Below, piece by piece: positions 16,707 through 23,499 of a stretch of 43,141 nucleotides of DNA (positions are counted from its first letter, which is position 1; the number at the start of each line of letters is the position of its first letter). The stretch comes from Thermoplasmata archaeon. GTDB lineage: Archaea; Thermoplasmatota; Thermoplasmata; Lutacidiplasmatales; UBA184. A program made the position numbers and the translations under genes. Under the pieces are notes generated by a model. It did no database searches and was not told the origin of the DNA. It worked only from the letters and a program-made list of their open reading frames with translations. Location of the stretch: contig DASPVQ010000023.1 of assembly GCA_035622275.1 (NCBI GenBank), positions 1-43,141 of the forward strand, read 5' to 3'.

Positions 16707-17096
16707 TCAGTCGGTCCGGTTCGAGATGAGGAACTCGTTGCCGTCCGGGTCGGCGAACGCCGCTCGCACGAAGCTGCCGACCACCGAGTCGAACGATTGC
16801 GGCTCCATCGTGACGGTTCCACCCCGCCGGGCGATCTCCCGGCAGGTGGCCGCGGGATCCGGCGAGCGGAACACGACGCCCGAGACGGTGCCCGGCTCCC
16901 GACCGCCCTCGCTCGGGCCCTGGACGTGCATCGTGAGTAGCGTGGTCGTCCCCGGAATGCCGAACACGAGGCGGCCGGCCTTCGCATCGACGAGCATCTC
17001 CGGGAGCCCCAGCACGTCCCGGTAGAACGGCCGCGCCCGCTCGGGGTCTCGAATGTGTACGGTCACCGCGTGGAGGCCGGAGATCACCGCGTCCAT
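16707..17096 (-). CDS. VOC-fold (glyoxalase/bleomycin-resistance) protein
   Basis: This 129-residue protein is standard size for a single VOC module pair. HAVTVHIRDPERARPFYRDV has the first metal-binding His and the family's FYRDVLGLPE turn. The second unit ends DPDGNEFLISN, where the Glu is the usual last metal ligand. Family members are lyases, dioxygenases, isomerases or drug-binding proteins, so the reaction cannot be assigned. An AT element centred 26-27 bases upstream of the ATG suggests a leaderless mRNA. It is divergent from the cyclase gene. Confidence 0.87.
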   Translation of the reverse strand: MDAVISGLHAVTVHIRDPERARPFYRDVLGLPEMLVDAKAGRLVFGIPGTTTLLTMHVQGPSEGGREPGTVSGVVFRSPDPAATCREIARRGGTVTMEPQSFDSVVGSFVRAAFADPDGNEFLISNRTD

Positions 17097-17118
17097 GGCG
17101 GGGCACCGGGCGCCGGCG

Positions 17119-17128
17119 CGTTAAGATT
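17119..17128 (-). promoter_or_regulatory. TATA-like element for the VOC gene at 17096
   Basis: AATCTTAACG on the minus strand has a TTAA core centred about 26-27 bases before the ATG at 17096, the spacing expected for a leaderless archaeal transcript. Confidence 0.55.
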
Positions 17129-17167
17129 GCGGCGGCCGACCGCCGGAAGGATCTCGGCCCGCGCAGC

Positions 17168-17175
17168 CCTTAACT
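17168..17175 (+). promoter_or_regulatory. TATA-like element for the adenylate cyclase gene
   Basis: CCCTTAAC has a TTAA core at 17170-17173. It is only about 16 bases before the GTG at 17188 but 28 bases before an in-frame GTG at 17200, so it may point to 17200 as the true leaderless start. Confidence 0.45.
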
Positions 17176-17187
17176 GAGCGCACGCCC

Positions 17188-19176
17188 GTGACCTACGACG
17201 TGTCCGCGGGCCCGCGGCGCCTCGCCGCGATCATGTTCACGGACCTCGTCGGGTTCACCCGTCTCGCGCAGCACGACGAGGAGCTCGCACTGCGCCTGCG
17301 CGCCGAGCATCAGGCGCTCGTCCACCCGATCATCGCCGCCCACGGCGGCCGTGAGGTGAAGTCGATGGGCGACGGGCTCCTGGTGGAGTTCCCCAGCGCG
17401 GTGGAGTCGGTCCGCTGCGCGGTCGCGCTCCAGGGGGCGCTCGCGCACCGCAACGCAGAGACGACCGGGGATCCCCCGCTCGAGATGCGGGTCGGCATCC
17501 ATCTCGGCGATGTGATCGGCGAGGGCGACGATATCCTCGGGGACGCCGTGAACATCGCCTCGCGCATCGAGCCCCTGGCCGAGCCGGGCGGGATCTGCGT
17601 CACCGGCCCGGTCGTCGACCAGGTCCGCAACAAGGTCCCCCTGCCGCTCGAGAAGCTCGGCCCCCAACCCCTGCGACACGTCGACCAGCCGGTCGACGTC
17701 TACCGCGTGGTGCTCTCGGTCGGGACGGCGGCGCGCCGCGCGACGGACCCCGAGGTGGCGGAGAACGTCCGGCTCGTCGTGCTGCCGTTCGCGAGCATGA
17801 GCCCGGACGAGCGCGACGGGTACCTCGCGGACGGCCTTACGGACGAGCTGATCACGCAGACGGCCAAGATCCCGAGCGTGCGCGTCATCCCGCGGACGAG
17901 CGTGCTGCGCTACAAGGGATCGACGAAGTCGCTGCGGGAGGTGGCGCAGGACCTCGGCGTGCGCCTCGCTCTCGAGGGCAGCGTCCGCAAATCCGGCGAC
18001 CGCCTGCGCATCACGGTGACCCTGGTCGATCCGCGTTCGGAGGACCAGCTCTGGTCGTCGCGCTACGATCGACCGCTCGGCGACATCTTCGCGATCCAGG
18101 ACGACATCGCGGGCCAGGTCGCCGCCTCCGTCTCGCGGCACGTGGCGCAGCGGGTCGGGGCGCCGAAGATCGAGTTCCGCCGGGGCGCTCCCGACACCCG
18201 CGACATGGAGGCCTACGCGCTGTTCTTGCACGGCCGGAAGCTCATGACCGAGCGGCGATCCGAAGAGTCGATCCGCCAGAGCCGGGCCTACTTCGAACAG
18301 GCGGTCGCCCGGGACCCCCATTTCGCCCGCGCGCACGTGGGCATCGGCGAGGCGGCGCTCTACCTCGGCGGCGAGGGCGCGGAGGCGTGGAGCGAGGCGA
18401 TCGCGACGGCGCAGCGCGAGACCACCCGGGCGCTCGAGCTCGACGACCAGATCGCGGAAGCCCACTCGGTGATGTCGTCGATCCTCCTGACGACCGAGGA
18501 TTTCGCCGGATCCGAGCGCGAGGCCCGCCGCGCCATGACCCTGAATCCGAGCCTCTCGGAGCCGTACCGCTGGCTCGCCCAGATCGCGGCGGGTCGCGGC
18601 GAGCTCGACGAGGCGGTCCGCCTCTTGGAGACGGCGCTCGAGATCGACCCGCTTGACGTCAACGTGATCGTGTTCCTCGGGCGGCTGTACTTCTATTCGG
18701 GCCGCGAGCGCGAGGCGGTCGCGCACTGGGACCGGTTCGAGCCGCTGGTCCCGTTCCGGATCAACGCCCACCGCACCGAGTACTACGTCGTGCACGACCA
18801 GCTCGACCGGGCGGAACGGACGCTGCACGAGATGGAGCGCCTGCGGCCCTCGAGCATCTGGAACGTGATGTGGGGCGGCATCCTCGCGGCGAAGCGGGGC
18901 GATGCGGCGCAGGCCCAGCGCGCGATCCGGGCCCTCGAGGAGCGGCCCGACGTCCGGGAGGTCACGGTCTGGGCCGCCGGATTCGTCCGGTACGCCCTCG
19001 GGGACATCGACGGCTTCCTCGACGCGATGGAATGGAGTCGGCGGGAAGGGACCGAGCCCGTGGTCGAGCTGATGCACTCACCGCTGTTCAAGGACGTGCG
19101 CCGCCACCCGCGCATGATCAAGTTCCTCCAGGAGCGGGCGGCGTCCCAAGTCACCTCGAGCGGGCGTAGCCACTGA
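17188..19176 (+). CDS. Class III adenylate cyclase fused to TolB-like and TPR regions
   Basis: This 662-residue protein opens with a complete class III nucleotide cyclase domain (about 10-175). IMFTDLVGFTRL supplies metal Asp19, KSMGDGLLVEF gives adenine-selecting Lys58 and metal Asp62, and DDILGDAVNIASRIEPL gives Asp115, Asn122 and Arg126. All six catalytic positions match adenylate cyclases. Residues about 193-310 form a TolB-N/FlgO-like region (VVLPFASMSPDERDGYLADG, then LEGSVRKSGDRLRITVTLVD). The rest is a TPR-like helical repeat (HFARAHVGIGEAALYL, LNPSLSEPYRWLAQIAAGRG). No membrane helix is seen. This layout is common in proteobacteria and actinobacteria but unusual for archaea, which suggests transfer (inference). 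GTG 17188 is used; GTG 17200 fits the TATA distance better. Confidence 0.9.
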   Translation: MTYDVSAGPRRLAAIMFTDLVGFTRLAQHDEELALRLRAEHQALVHPIIAAHGGREVKSMGDGLLVEFPSAVESVRCAVALQGALAHRNAETTGDPPLEMRVGIHLGDVIGEGDDILGDAVNIASRIEPLAEPGGICVTGPVVDQVRNKVPLPLEKLGPQPLRHVDQPVDVYRVVLSVGTAARRATDPEVAENVRLVVLPFASMSPDERDGYLADGLTDELITQTAKIPSVRVIPRTSVLRYKGSTKSLREVAQDLGVRLALEGSVRKSGDRLRITVTLVDPRSEDQLWSSRYDRPLGDIFAIQDDIAGQVAASVSRHVAQRVGAPKIEFRRGAPDTRDMEAYALFLHGRKLMTERRSEESIRQSRAYFEQAVARDPHFARAHVGIGEAALYLGGEGAEAWSEAIATAQRETTRALELDDQIAEAHSVMSSILLTTEDFAGSEREARRAMTLNPSLSEPYRWLAQIAAGRGELDEAVRLLETALEIDPLDVNVIVFLGRLYFYSGREREAVAHWDRFEPLVPFRINAHRTEYYVVHDQLDRAERTLHEMERLRPSSIWNVMWGGILAAKRGDAAQAQRAIRALEERPDVREVTVWAAGFVRYALGDIDGFLDAMEWSRREGTEPVVELMHSPLFKDVRRHPRMIKFLQERAASQVTSSGRSH

Positions 19177-19253
19177 CGCGACCGGCTCCGGAGGCCGGAA
19201 CGCGCGCCGAAGCCGCGCGGCGGTCCGAGGGCCGGGGGCGCGCCGACAATCGG

Positions 19254-19264
19254 CTTTTTCTCCC
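19254..19264 (+). terminator. Possible T-tract terminator after the cyclase gene
   Basis: CTTTTTCTCCC, about 80 bases after the cyclase stop, is one of few T-runs in this GC-rich DNA. T-rich tracts end archaeal transcripts. It could instead be part of the next gene's promoter, since it lies about 28 bases before the GTG at 19285. Confidence 0.3.
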
Positions 19265-19284
19265 CCGGTGTCTACCCTGCATCC

Positions 19285-19680
19285 GTGGCGCGTCCCGTTG
19301 CAGCCGGAGTCCTGACAATCGTCGGAGCAATCTTCATCCTCATCGCCGGAGCGGCCCTCGCCGCGATCGGTGCGTTCTTCCTGTCGTTCATCGGCGTCTT
19401 CGCCAGCCTGCTCTTCGTCGGGCTCATCGTCGGCCTCATCACGCTGATCCTGGGCATCATGATGCTCGTCAACCCTGGGGGCCACGTGATCTGGGGCGTG
19501 CTCGCGATCGTGTTCGCGATCGTGAGCATCCCCTTCGCGCTCGGCGGCTTCTTCATCGGCTTCATCCTGGCGCTCGTCGGCGGCATCCTGGCCATCGTCT
19601 GGAAGCCCCCGATGGCGCCGCCGGTCTACATGGGCCAGGCGCAGCCGCCCGCGCCGATGCCACCGCCTCCTACCGGCTGA
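19285..19680 (+). CDS. Small multi-spanning membrane protein (DUF6114-like)
   Basis: The 131-residue product has four hydrophobic helices (starting VLTIVGAIFILIAGAAL, FLSFIGVFASLLFVGLI, IWGVLAIVFAIVSIPF and FFIGFILALVGGILAIVW) and a Pro-rich tail (PPAPMPPPPTG). It resembles the short archaeal and actinobacterial four-helix proteins described as DUF6114-like, whose role is unknown. The start is a GTG with no Shine-Dalgarno sequence, and a T-rich element 28 bases upstream could serve as the promoter. It follows the cyclase gene by about 110 bases. Confidence 0.7.
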   Translation: MARPVAAGVLTIVGAIFILIAGAALAAIGAFFLSFIGVFASLLFVGLIVGLITLILGIMMLVNPGGHVIWGVLAIVFAIVSIPFALGGFFIGFILALVGGILAIVWKPPMAPPVYMGQAQPPAPMPPPPTG

Positions 19681-19927
19681 CGCGTTTCGCACCGCCGGGG
19701 CGGGGCTTCGACTCCGCCCGCCGGACTGGGTCGGACCGAGGGGTCCGACGGGGCCGATCTGGGAAGAATCTCGGAAGACGCCTATGAGGCACCGCGCGCC
19801 TCCGACGGCGCGGGGGTCGGCGATCGGTGCGAGTTCCGGCCGCCGGCCCGCCGAGACCATGGTGCGCGCGACCCCCGAACGCTCCGGCGCCCTCCGCGCG
19901 TCGGCGAAGCCTAAAGCGCGGGGGTCG

Positions 19928-20248
19928 ATGGCCACGTCCGACGTGGACAGCTACGCGCGCGTGCTGTGGTGGTTGCTCGCGAGCAGCGCGGGCGCCACGA
20001 CGCGGGCGAGGGTGTTGATGGCGATCCGTCGGGAGCCGAAGAACGCGCAGCAGCTCGCGAACGAGCTGGGCGTCGACTACACCACCGTCCGACACCACCT
20101 GCGCGTGCTCCGGCAGAACCACCTGATCGACTCGACCGGCGACCACTACGGCCAGGTCTACTCGATCGCGCCCGAGCTGGAGGCGCGGTGGACCGAGTTC
20201 GAGGCGATCGTCGCGCGCCATCGTCCCGGCCGCCGCGGGGTCCGATGA
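19928..20248 (+). CDS. Winged-helix transcription regulator (ArsR-like)
   Basis: I start this at ATG 19928 (MATSDVDSYARVLWW), giving 106 residues; upstream codons are Arg/Pro-rich and look like non-coding sequence. The helix-turn-helix is clear: TRARVLMAIRREPKNAQQLA, then NELGVDYTTVRHHLRVLRQN and a wing ending YGQVYSIAPELE. ArsR-type proteins bind DNA as dimers. No metal-binding cysteines are present. The stop overlaps the next start (ATGA), so it is translationally coupled to a four-helix membrane protein and may form a membrane-linked regulator with it. GTG 19943 is an alternative start, about 29 bases after a CTAAAG element. Confidence 0.82.
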   Translation: MATSDVDSYARVLWWLLASSAGATTRARVLMAIRREPKNAQQLANELGVDYTTVRHHLRVLRQNHLIDSTGDHYGQVYSIAPELEARWTEFEAIVARHRPGRRGVR

Positions 20249-20673
20249 GCGGGCCCCGGCTCACCCCGCGCCGCTCGAGCGTCCTGTGGGTGGTCGGGGT
20301 CGTCGCGATCGGGCTCGGACTGGGCCTGCTCCTCGCGCTGGCCACACCGGCGCCCCACGGGCCGGGCGGGCCGGGGCCGCGACCGATCGCCGATCCCGCC
20401 GCCTTGGCCGCGATCGTGCTGTCGGGGCTCGATCTCGCACTGCTCGCCGCGCTGATCTTCGTCTACCTTCGCACGTTCCTCGAAACGCGCGCGCGCTTCG
20501 CCTTCGGCCTCGTGCTCGTGCTGGTGACGCTGCTGGTGCAGATCCTCGCGAGCTCGCCGGCCGTCTTCGGGGCCTTCGGCCTCGGTCCCGGCGGGCTGGT
20601 CAACTGGCTCCTGCTGAGCTCGCTCTTCGAGGCCATCGCCCTCACGGTGTTCCTCGGGCTGAGCCTCGAGTGA
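20245..20673 (+). CDS. Four-helix membrane protein coupled to the winged-helix gene
   Basis: The ATG overlaps the preceding TGA by four bases, giving 142 residues. Four hydrophobic stretches are visible (VLWVVGVVAIGLGLGLLLAL, LAAIVLSGLDLALLAALIFV, FGLVLVLVTLLVQILASS and NWLLLSSLFEAIALTVFLGL). Short helix-turn-helix plus membrane-protein pairs are common in archaea, where the membrane part is thought to sense or tether the regulator. This role is inferred from the overlap only. No enzyme motif is seen. Confidence 0.8.
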   Translation: MSGPRLTPRRSSVLWVVGVVAIGLGLGLLLALATPAPHGPGGPGPRPIADPAALAAIVLSGLDLALLAALIFVYLRTFLETRARFAFGLVLVLVTLLVQILASSPAVFGAFGLGPGGLVNWLLLSSLFEAIALTVFLGLSLE

Positions 20674-20730
20674 CCTCGGGGGCGAAGGGAAGGGGTTAGC
20701 CGGGGCCCAGCGCGAACCGGCCTCGGACGC

Positions 20731-20997
20731 TCAGGCCGAGGACTCGTTCGACGGCGCCGTCATGTTCGTGCAGTTGCCGGAGCCGCCGGGTGGCGGGCCG
20801 AACGGGGGGCCGATCGGACCGTTACCCGGCGGGGGTAGCCCGGTCGTGTTGTTCGACGTGTGGGACGTTGCGTCCCGCACGTCGGACGTCGTCGCCGCGG
20901 CCGCGGGCGAGCCGAGCAGGCCGACGAGGACGACCGCGATCACGACGGCAGCGGTCGCTCCGACCACCCCGAGCGCGAGGGCCTTGCGTGCGCGCAT
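20731..20997 (-). CDS. Small exported protein, Pro/Gly-rich
   Basis: The ATG at 20997 has an excellent Shine-Dalgarno sequence (GGAGGTGA, three bases upstream), so this 88-residue gene is well supported. It has a basic N-terminus (MRARKALALG), a signal/anchor helix (VGATAAVVIAVVLVGLLG, about 12-29), then a Thr/Asn-rich and Pro/Gly-rich outer part ending in GNCTNMTAPSNESSA with possible N-glycosylation sites. No family is recognised. It is convergent with the winged-helix/membrane pair. Confidence 0.65.
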   Translation of the reverse strand: MRARKALALGVVGATAAVVIAVVLVGLLGSPAAAATTSDVRDATSHTSNNTTGLPPPGNGPIGPPFGPPPGGSGNCTNMTAPSNESSA

Positions 20998-21021
20998 GGT
21001 TCACCTCCGGTATCCCGGAGA

Positions 21022-21030
21022 GGGGGGGGG
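21022..21030. repeat. G9 homopolymer upstream of the small exported protein
   Basis: Nine G on the plus strand lie 25-33 bases before the minus-strand ATG at 20997, in the region where its promoter or leader should be. The tract is outside any gene I support. Confidence 0.5.
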
Positions 21031-21176
21031 ACCCAAGCCCGTTTTCCGAGAACGCGCCGGAATCTCTCCCGAAAGCCCCCGGGATCGACAGTATCCCGTG
21101 TCGGGACAGCGGCTCGGTCGCACACGGGAGCGCTCCGAGAGCGGGCCGTCCCGCCCTCGGCCGCAACGTCCAAAAG

Positions 21177-21779
21177 GTGCTGGGGTTTCGGTCGGGCCTG
21201 TCCGCTGCGACCTGCACGGGGTGCGGCGCGCCGCTCCCCGCCGATGCCGCCTTCTGCGCGTTCTGCGGCAAGGCCGTGCCGACGGCCGCCAATTCGGCCC
21301 CGCTGCCCAGCGCGCTCGCGTCGCCGCCTCCGCCGGCCGCCCCACCCCCGTACGCTCCCTACGGGAGACCCCCCCGCGCCTCCCGCCGCTCGCGTCGCTG
21401 GATCGTGGTAGTGGTGGTGGTCGTGATCGTGGTGGCGATCGTCGGGTTCGTGATCTACGAGAGCCTGGCCCCGGTCGTCTCCGTCACGGGGATCAACGTC
21501 TGGGCGCCCGACAACGTCTGCGGCTACAACGCGAACTCGATCGGCTACTACGGGTTCAACGACTCGCCGGGCGTGACCGACTCCTTTGCGTTCCCGCTGC
21601 CGAACTTCAACGCCACGAACTGCACGATCACGGGCGTCACGACGAATACCTCCGGCTTCGGACTGTCGAACGTCGGCGTCCCGCTCACGCTTCCCGGTGG
21701 AGGAAACGGTACGCTGTACGCGAGCATCAGCCTGCCCGGCTCGGCCTGGTCCGGCTACCTCAACCTCGTCTTCCGCTGA
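21177..21779 (+). CDS. Zinc-ribbon membrane protein with outer domain
   Basis: I start this at GTG 21177 (VLGFRSGLSAAT), giving 200 residues. A zinc ribbon follows (CTGCGAPLPADAAFCAFCGK, C-x2-C-x10-C-x2-C), then a Pro-rich linker, a basic stretch and one transmembrane helix (WIVVVVVVVIVVAIVGFVIY, about 78-97). The outer 100 residues are beta-rich with NAT/NCT/NTS sites (FNATNCTITGVTTNTSGFGL). The zinc ribbon is predicted to be cytosolic. This domain order recurs in many archaeal proteins of unknown function. The frame is open further upstream, but that part has no domain and overlaps the neighbouring small gene. Confidence 0.7.
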   Translation: MLGFRSGLSAATCTGCGAPLPADAAFCAFCGKAVPTAANSAPLPSALASPPPPAAPPPYAPYGRPPRASRRSRRWIVVVVVVVIVVAIVGFVIYESLAPVVSVTGINVWAPDNVCGYNANSIGYYGFNDSPGVTDSFAFPLPNFNATNCTITGVTTNTSGFGLSNVGVPLTLPGGGNGTLYASISLPGSAWSGYLNLVFR

Positions 21780-21806
21780 CCCGGACGGCGGGCCGTCGCC
21801 GGCGCG

Positions 21807-22292
21807 CTACCGTCGCCGACGGCGGGCGTTCGCCGCCTTGGGCCCTGGGCGGGAGCCGGTGGCACGGCGCGGACGCGCGCGGCGCGCCGGGCCCGTGCGC
21901 CGCGTTGCCGGGCGGCGCTCCGGCATCGGGGTGAGGGGCTCCCAGAGCGCGATCAGGTTCCCCTCGGGGTCCGCGCCGATGAAGCTCCAGCCCATGCCGG
22001 GGACCTGCATCTTCGGAACGACCTGGCGTCCGCCAGCGACCTGGAAGGTCCGGATCGCGTCATCGATCTTCTCGACGGCGACGAAGTTCCGCGGCCGGTC
22101 GTCCGCCCCCATCTTCCGGTACATGCCGCCCCCGACGCTCTCGCCCTGGGGGCCGGTCGAGATCAGCCAGTAGTCCATCTCGGGCACCGGGGCCTTCGTG
22201 AACTTCCAGCCGAAGACCTCGGTGTAGAATCGGCTGAGTCGCTCGGTGTCGGTCGCCGGAATCTCGAAATGCACGATCGTTCGGGACGGCAT
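21807..22292 (-). CDS. VOC-fold protein (lactoylglutathione-lyase-related)
   Basis: I start this at ATG 22292 (MPSRTIVHFEIP), giving 161 residues. The first unit opens IVHFEIPATDTERLSRFYTE, typical of the VOC subgroup described as enzymes related to lactoylglutathione lyase. The second contains KMQVPGMGWSFIGADPEGN, and its ligand-region end is LIALWEPL. The last 30 residues are strongly basic (RRPATRRTGPARRARPRRA) and may bind nucleic acid or simply be a disordered tail. Its substrate is unknown. An AT element (GGTTTATGC on the minus strand) about 35 bases upstream is a likely promoter. Confidence 0.83.
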   Translation of the reverse strand: MPSRTIVHFEIPATDTERLSRFYTEVFGWKFTKAPVPEMDYWLISTGPQGESVGGGMYRKMGADDRPRNFVAVEKIDDAIRTFQVAGGRQVVPKMQVPGMGWSFIGADPEGNLIALWEPLTPMPERRPATRRTGPARRARPRRATGSRPGPKAANARRRRR

Positions 22293-22369
22293 GGTCACAT
22301 CGTCCCGGGGACAGGGCACGGCGCATAAACCGCTACGGGTCGTGGCTCGGTGCCGCGCGGGCGATGGCA

Positions 22370-22377
22370 CCTAAGTA
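22370..22377 (+). promoter_or_regulatory. TATA-like element for the VOC gene at 22399
   Basis: CCTAAGTA is centred about 25-26 bases before the ATG at 22399, which favours that ATG over the GTG at 22393 and suggests a leaderless mRNA. Confidence 0.45.
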
Positions 22378-22398
22378 CGCCGATCGGGTTCGGTGCGC

Positions 22399-22839
22399 AT
22401 GCGCCTCCAACAGCCCGGCCTTCGCGTGACCCATCTCGGGCGCTCGCTGCGCTTCTACACGAAGGGGCTCGGTCTGCGCGTGGTCCGGCGGGGGGACACG
22501 CGAGGGTGGGGAGGCGGCCTCTGGGTGCTGCTGCGAGACCCTCGCTCGGGCCGCTACCTCGAGCTCAACTGGTATCCGCCCACCTCGATGTTCTACTCCC
22601 GGTACACGACCGGGGAGGCCCTCGACCACATCGACTTCACGGTCGGGGTGCGGCCTCGCGCGGAGATCGACCGGATCGTGCGGAGGCTGCTGCGACACGG
22701 TGGCCGACCGACGCGCTTCACGACGACGACGACGAGTGGCTGGATGGCGAGCGTCCGCGACCCCGACGGGATCTGGATCACGATCGGGCGGCGCCCCACT
22801 CGCGCGGAGCGCCGCGCGATCGCAGACGCCGCGGCGTGA
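22399..22839 (+). CDS. VOC-fold protein
   Basis: I use ATG 22399 because it fits the TATA distance; GTG 22393 is two codons longer. The 146-residue protein has the VOC layout: LRVTHLGRSLRFYTKGLGLR, then RSGRYLELNWYP, DHIDFTVGV and DPDGIWITIGR. Usual metal ligands His (THLG), Glu (LELNW) and His (DHID) are visible, but the final Glu of the DPDGNxIEL motif is not, so metal binding may be altered. A run of five Thr (RFTTTTTSGW) comes from a GAC-type triplet repeat. The reaction is unknown. Confidence 0.82.
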   Translation: MRLQQPGLRVTHLGRSLRFYTKGLGLRVVRRGDTRGWGGGLWVLLRDPRSGRYLELNWYPPTSMFYSRYTTGEALDHIDFTVGVRPRAEIDRIVRRLLRHGGRPTRFTTTTTSGWMASVRDPDGIWITIGRRPTRAERRAIADAAA

Positions 22840-22860
22840 CCGAAGGCCGGGACGCAGGCC

Positions 22861-23340
22861 TTACGCGCGCCGCCGGCGGACGGAGCTCTCGAGCGCCGGG
22901 GCGAAGCGCGTGCGCCAGACGCTCGCGTCGGCCGTCCGATTCGCCCGGACGCGCTCGGCAATCGTGCGCGGGGACGCCCGGCCCCGGATCCGCTCCAGCC
23001 GGAACGCGCGGAACTCGAGATGGCACCGCCGCGGGCCGTCGGGGACGATCCGGTAGAGGTGTTGCGAGTACCGGTACGGCCCGTTCACGTGCGTATTGGT
23101 CCAGGCCAGCCGATCCGGGTCGAGCTGGACCAACCGTCGGATCGTGAGGGGACGGCCGTTCGCCCAGGTCGTGTCGGAGAGCAGGAGCGTGCCGGGGGCC
23201 AGCGGTCGGATGGCACGTCGCATCCGCTGGCCGAACAGCTTCCCGTCGGACGGCCGGTAGTCCGTGAGCCACGCGTACGCCGTTCTCGCCGGCACCCGGA
23301 ACGACTGTCGGAACTCGTAGCGCACGGGAATCGTTGCCAT
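22861..23340 (-). CDS. SRPBCC/START-like polyketide-cyclase family protein
   Basis: I start this at ATG 23340 (MATIPVRYEFRQ), giving 159 residues; ATG 23358 is an in-frame alternative. The pattern fits the SRPBCC fold, a helix-grip ligand-binding pocket: VRYEFRQSFRVPARTAYAWL starts the first strand and helix, a series of strands follows (TLLLSDTTWANGR, DRLAWTNTHVNGPY), and a long C-terminal helix ends the protein. These proteins bind hydrophobic ligands or act as cyclases. The ligand is unknown. No signal or membrane helix is seen, and the end is basic (ESSVRRRRA). It is divergent from the eight-cysteine membrane protein gene. Confidence 0.72.
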   Translation of the reverse strand: MATIPVRYEFRQSFRVPARTAYAWLTDYRPSDGKLFGQRMRRAIRPLAPGTLLLSDTTWANGRPLTIRRLVQLDPDRLAWTNTHVNGPYRYSQHLYRIVPDGPRRCHLEFRAFRLERIRGRASPRTIAERVRANRTADASVWRTRFAPALESSVRRRRA

Positions 23341-23460
23341 CGCCGTCGACCTCGGCATGCCCGGAGGGCGACCTCCCAGAAAAGCTTCTGCGGACAATGG
23401 GGCGGCCTTCCGCGGAGGCGCGGTCGCGCGTGCCGCGCGTTCGCTTCGCGTCGCTCGATA

Positions 23461-23468
23461 GGTTAATC
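23461..23468 (+). promoter_or_regulatory. TATA-like element for the eight-cysteine membrane protein
   Basis: GGTTAATC is an AT island centred about 35 bases before the GTG at 23500. Confidence 0.45.
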
Positions 23469-23499
23469 CCCCGGTCCCCGCGACGCTCACACCGTTTCT

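Noticed and set aside
17170-19077. A 635-residue minus-strand frame over the cyclase gene
   Set aside because: It is antisense to a gene with all catalytic motifs, and its composition is typical of shadow frames.
22718-22740. GAC-type triplet repeat as a functional microsatellite
   Set aside because: It is short, in frame and encodes Thr within a VOC gene; slippage would only change Thr number or be selected against.
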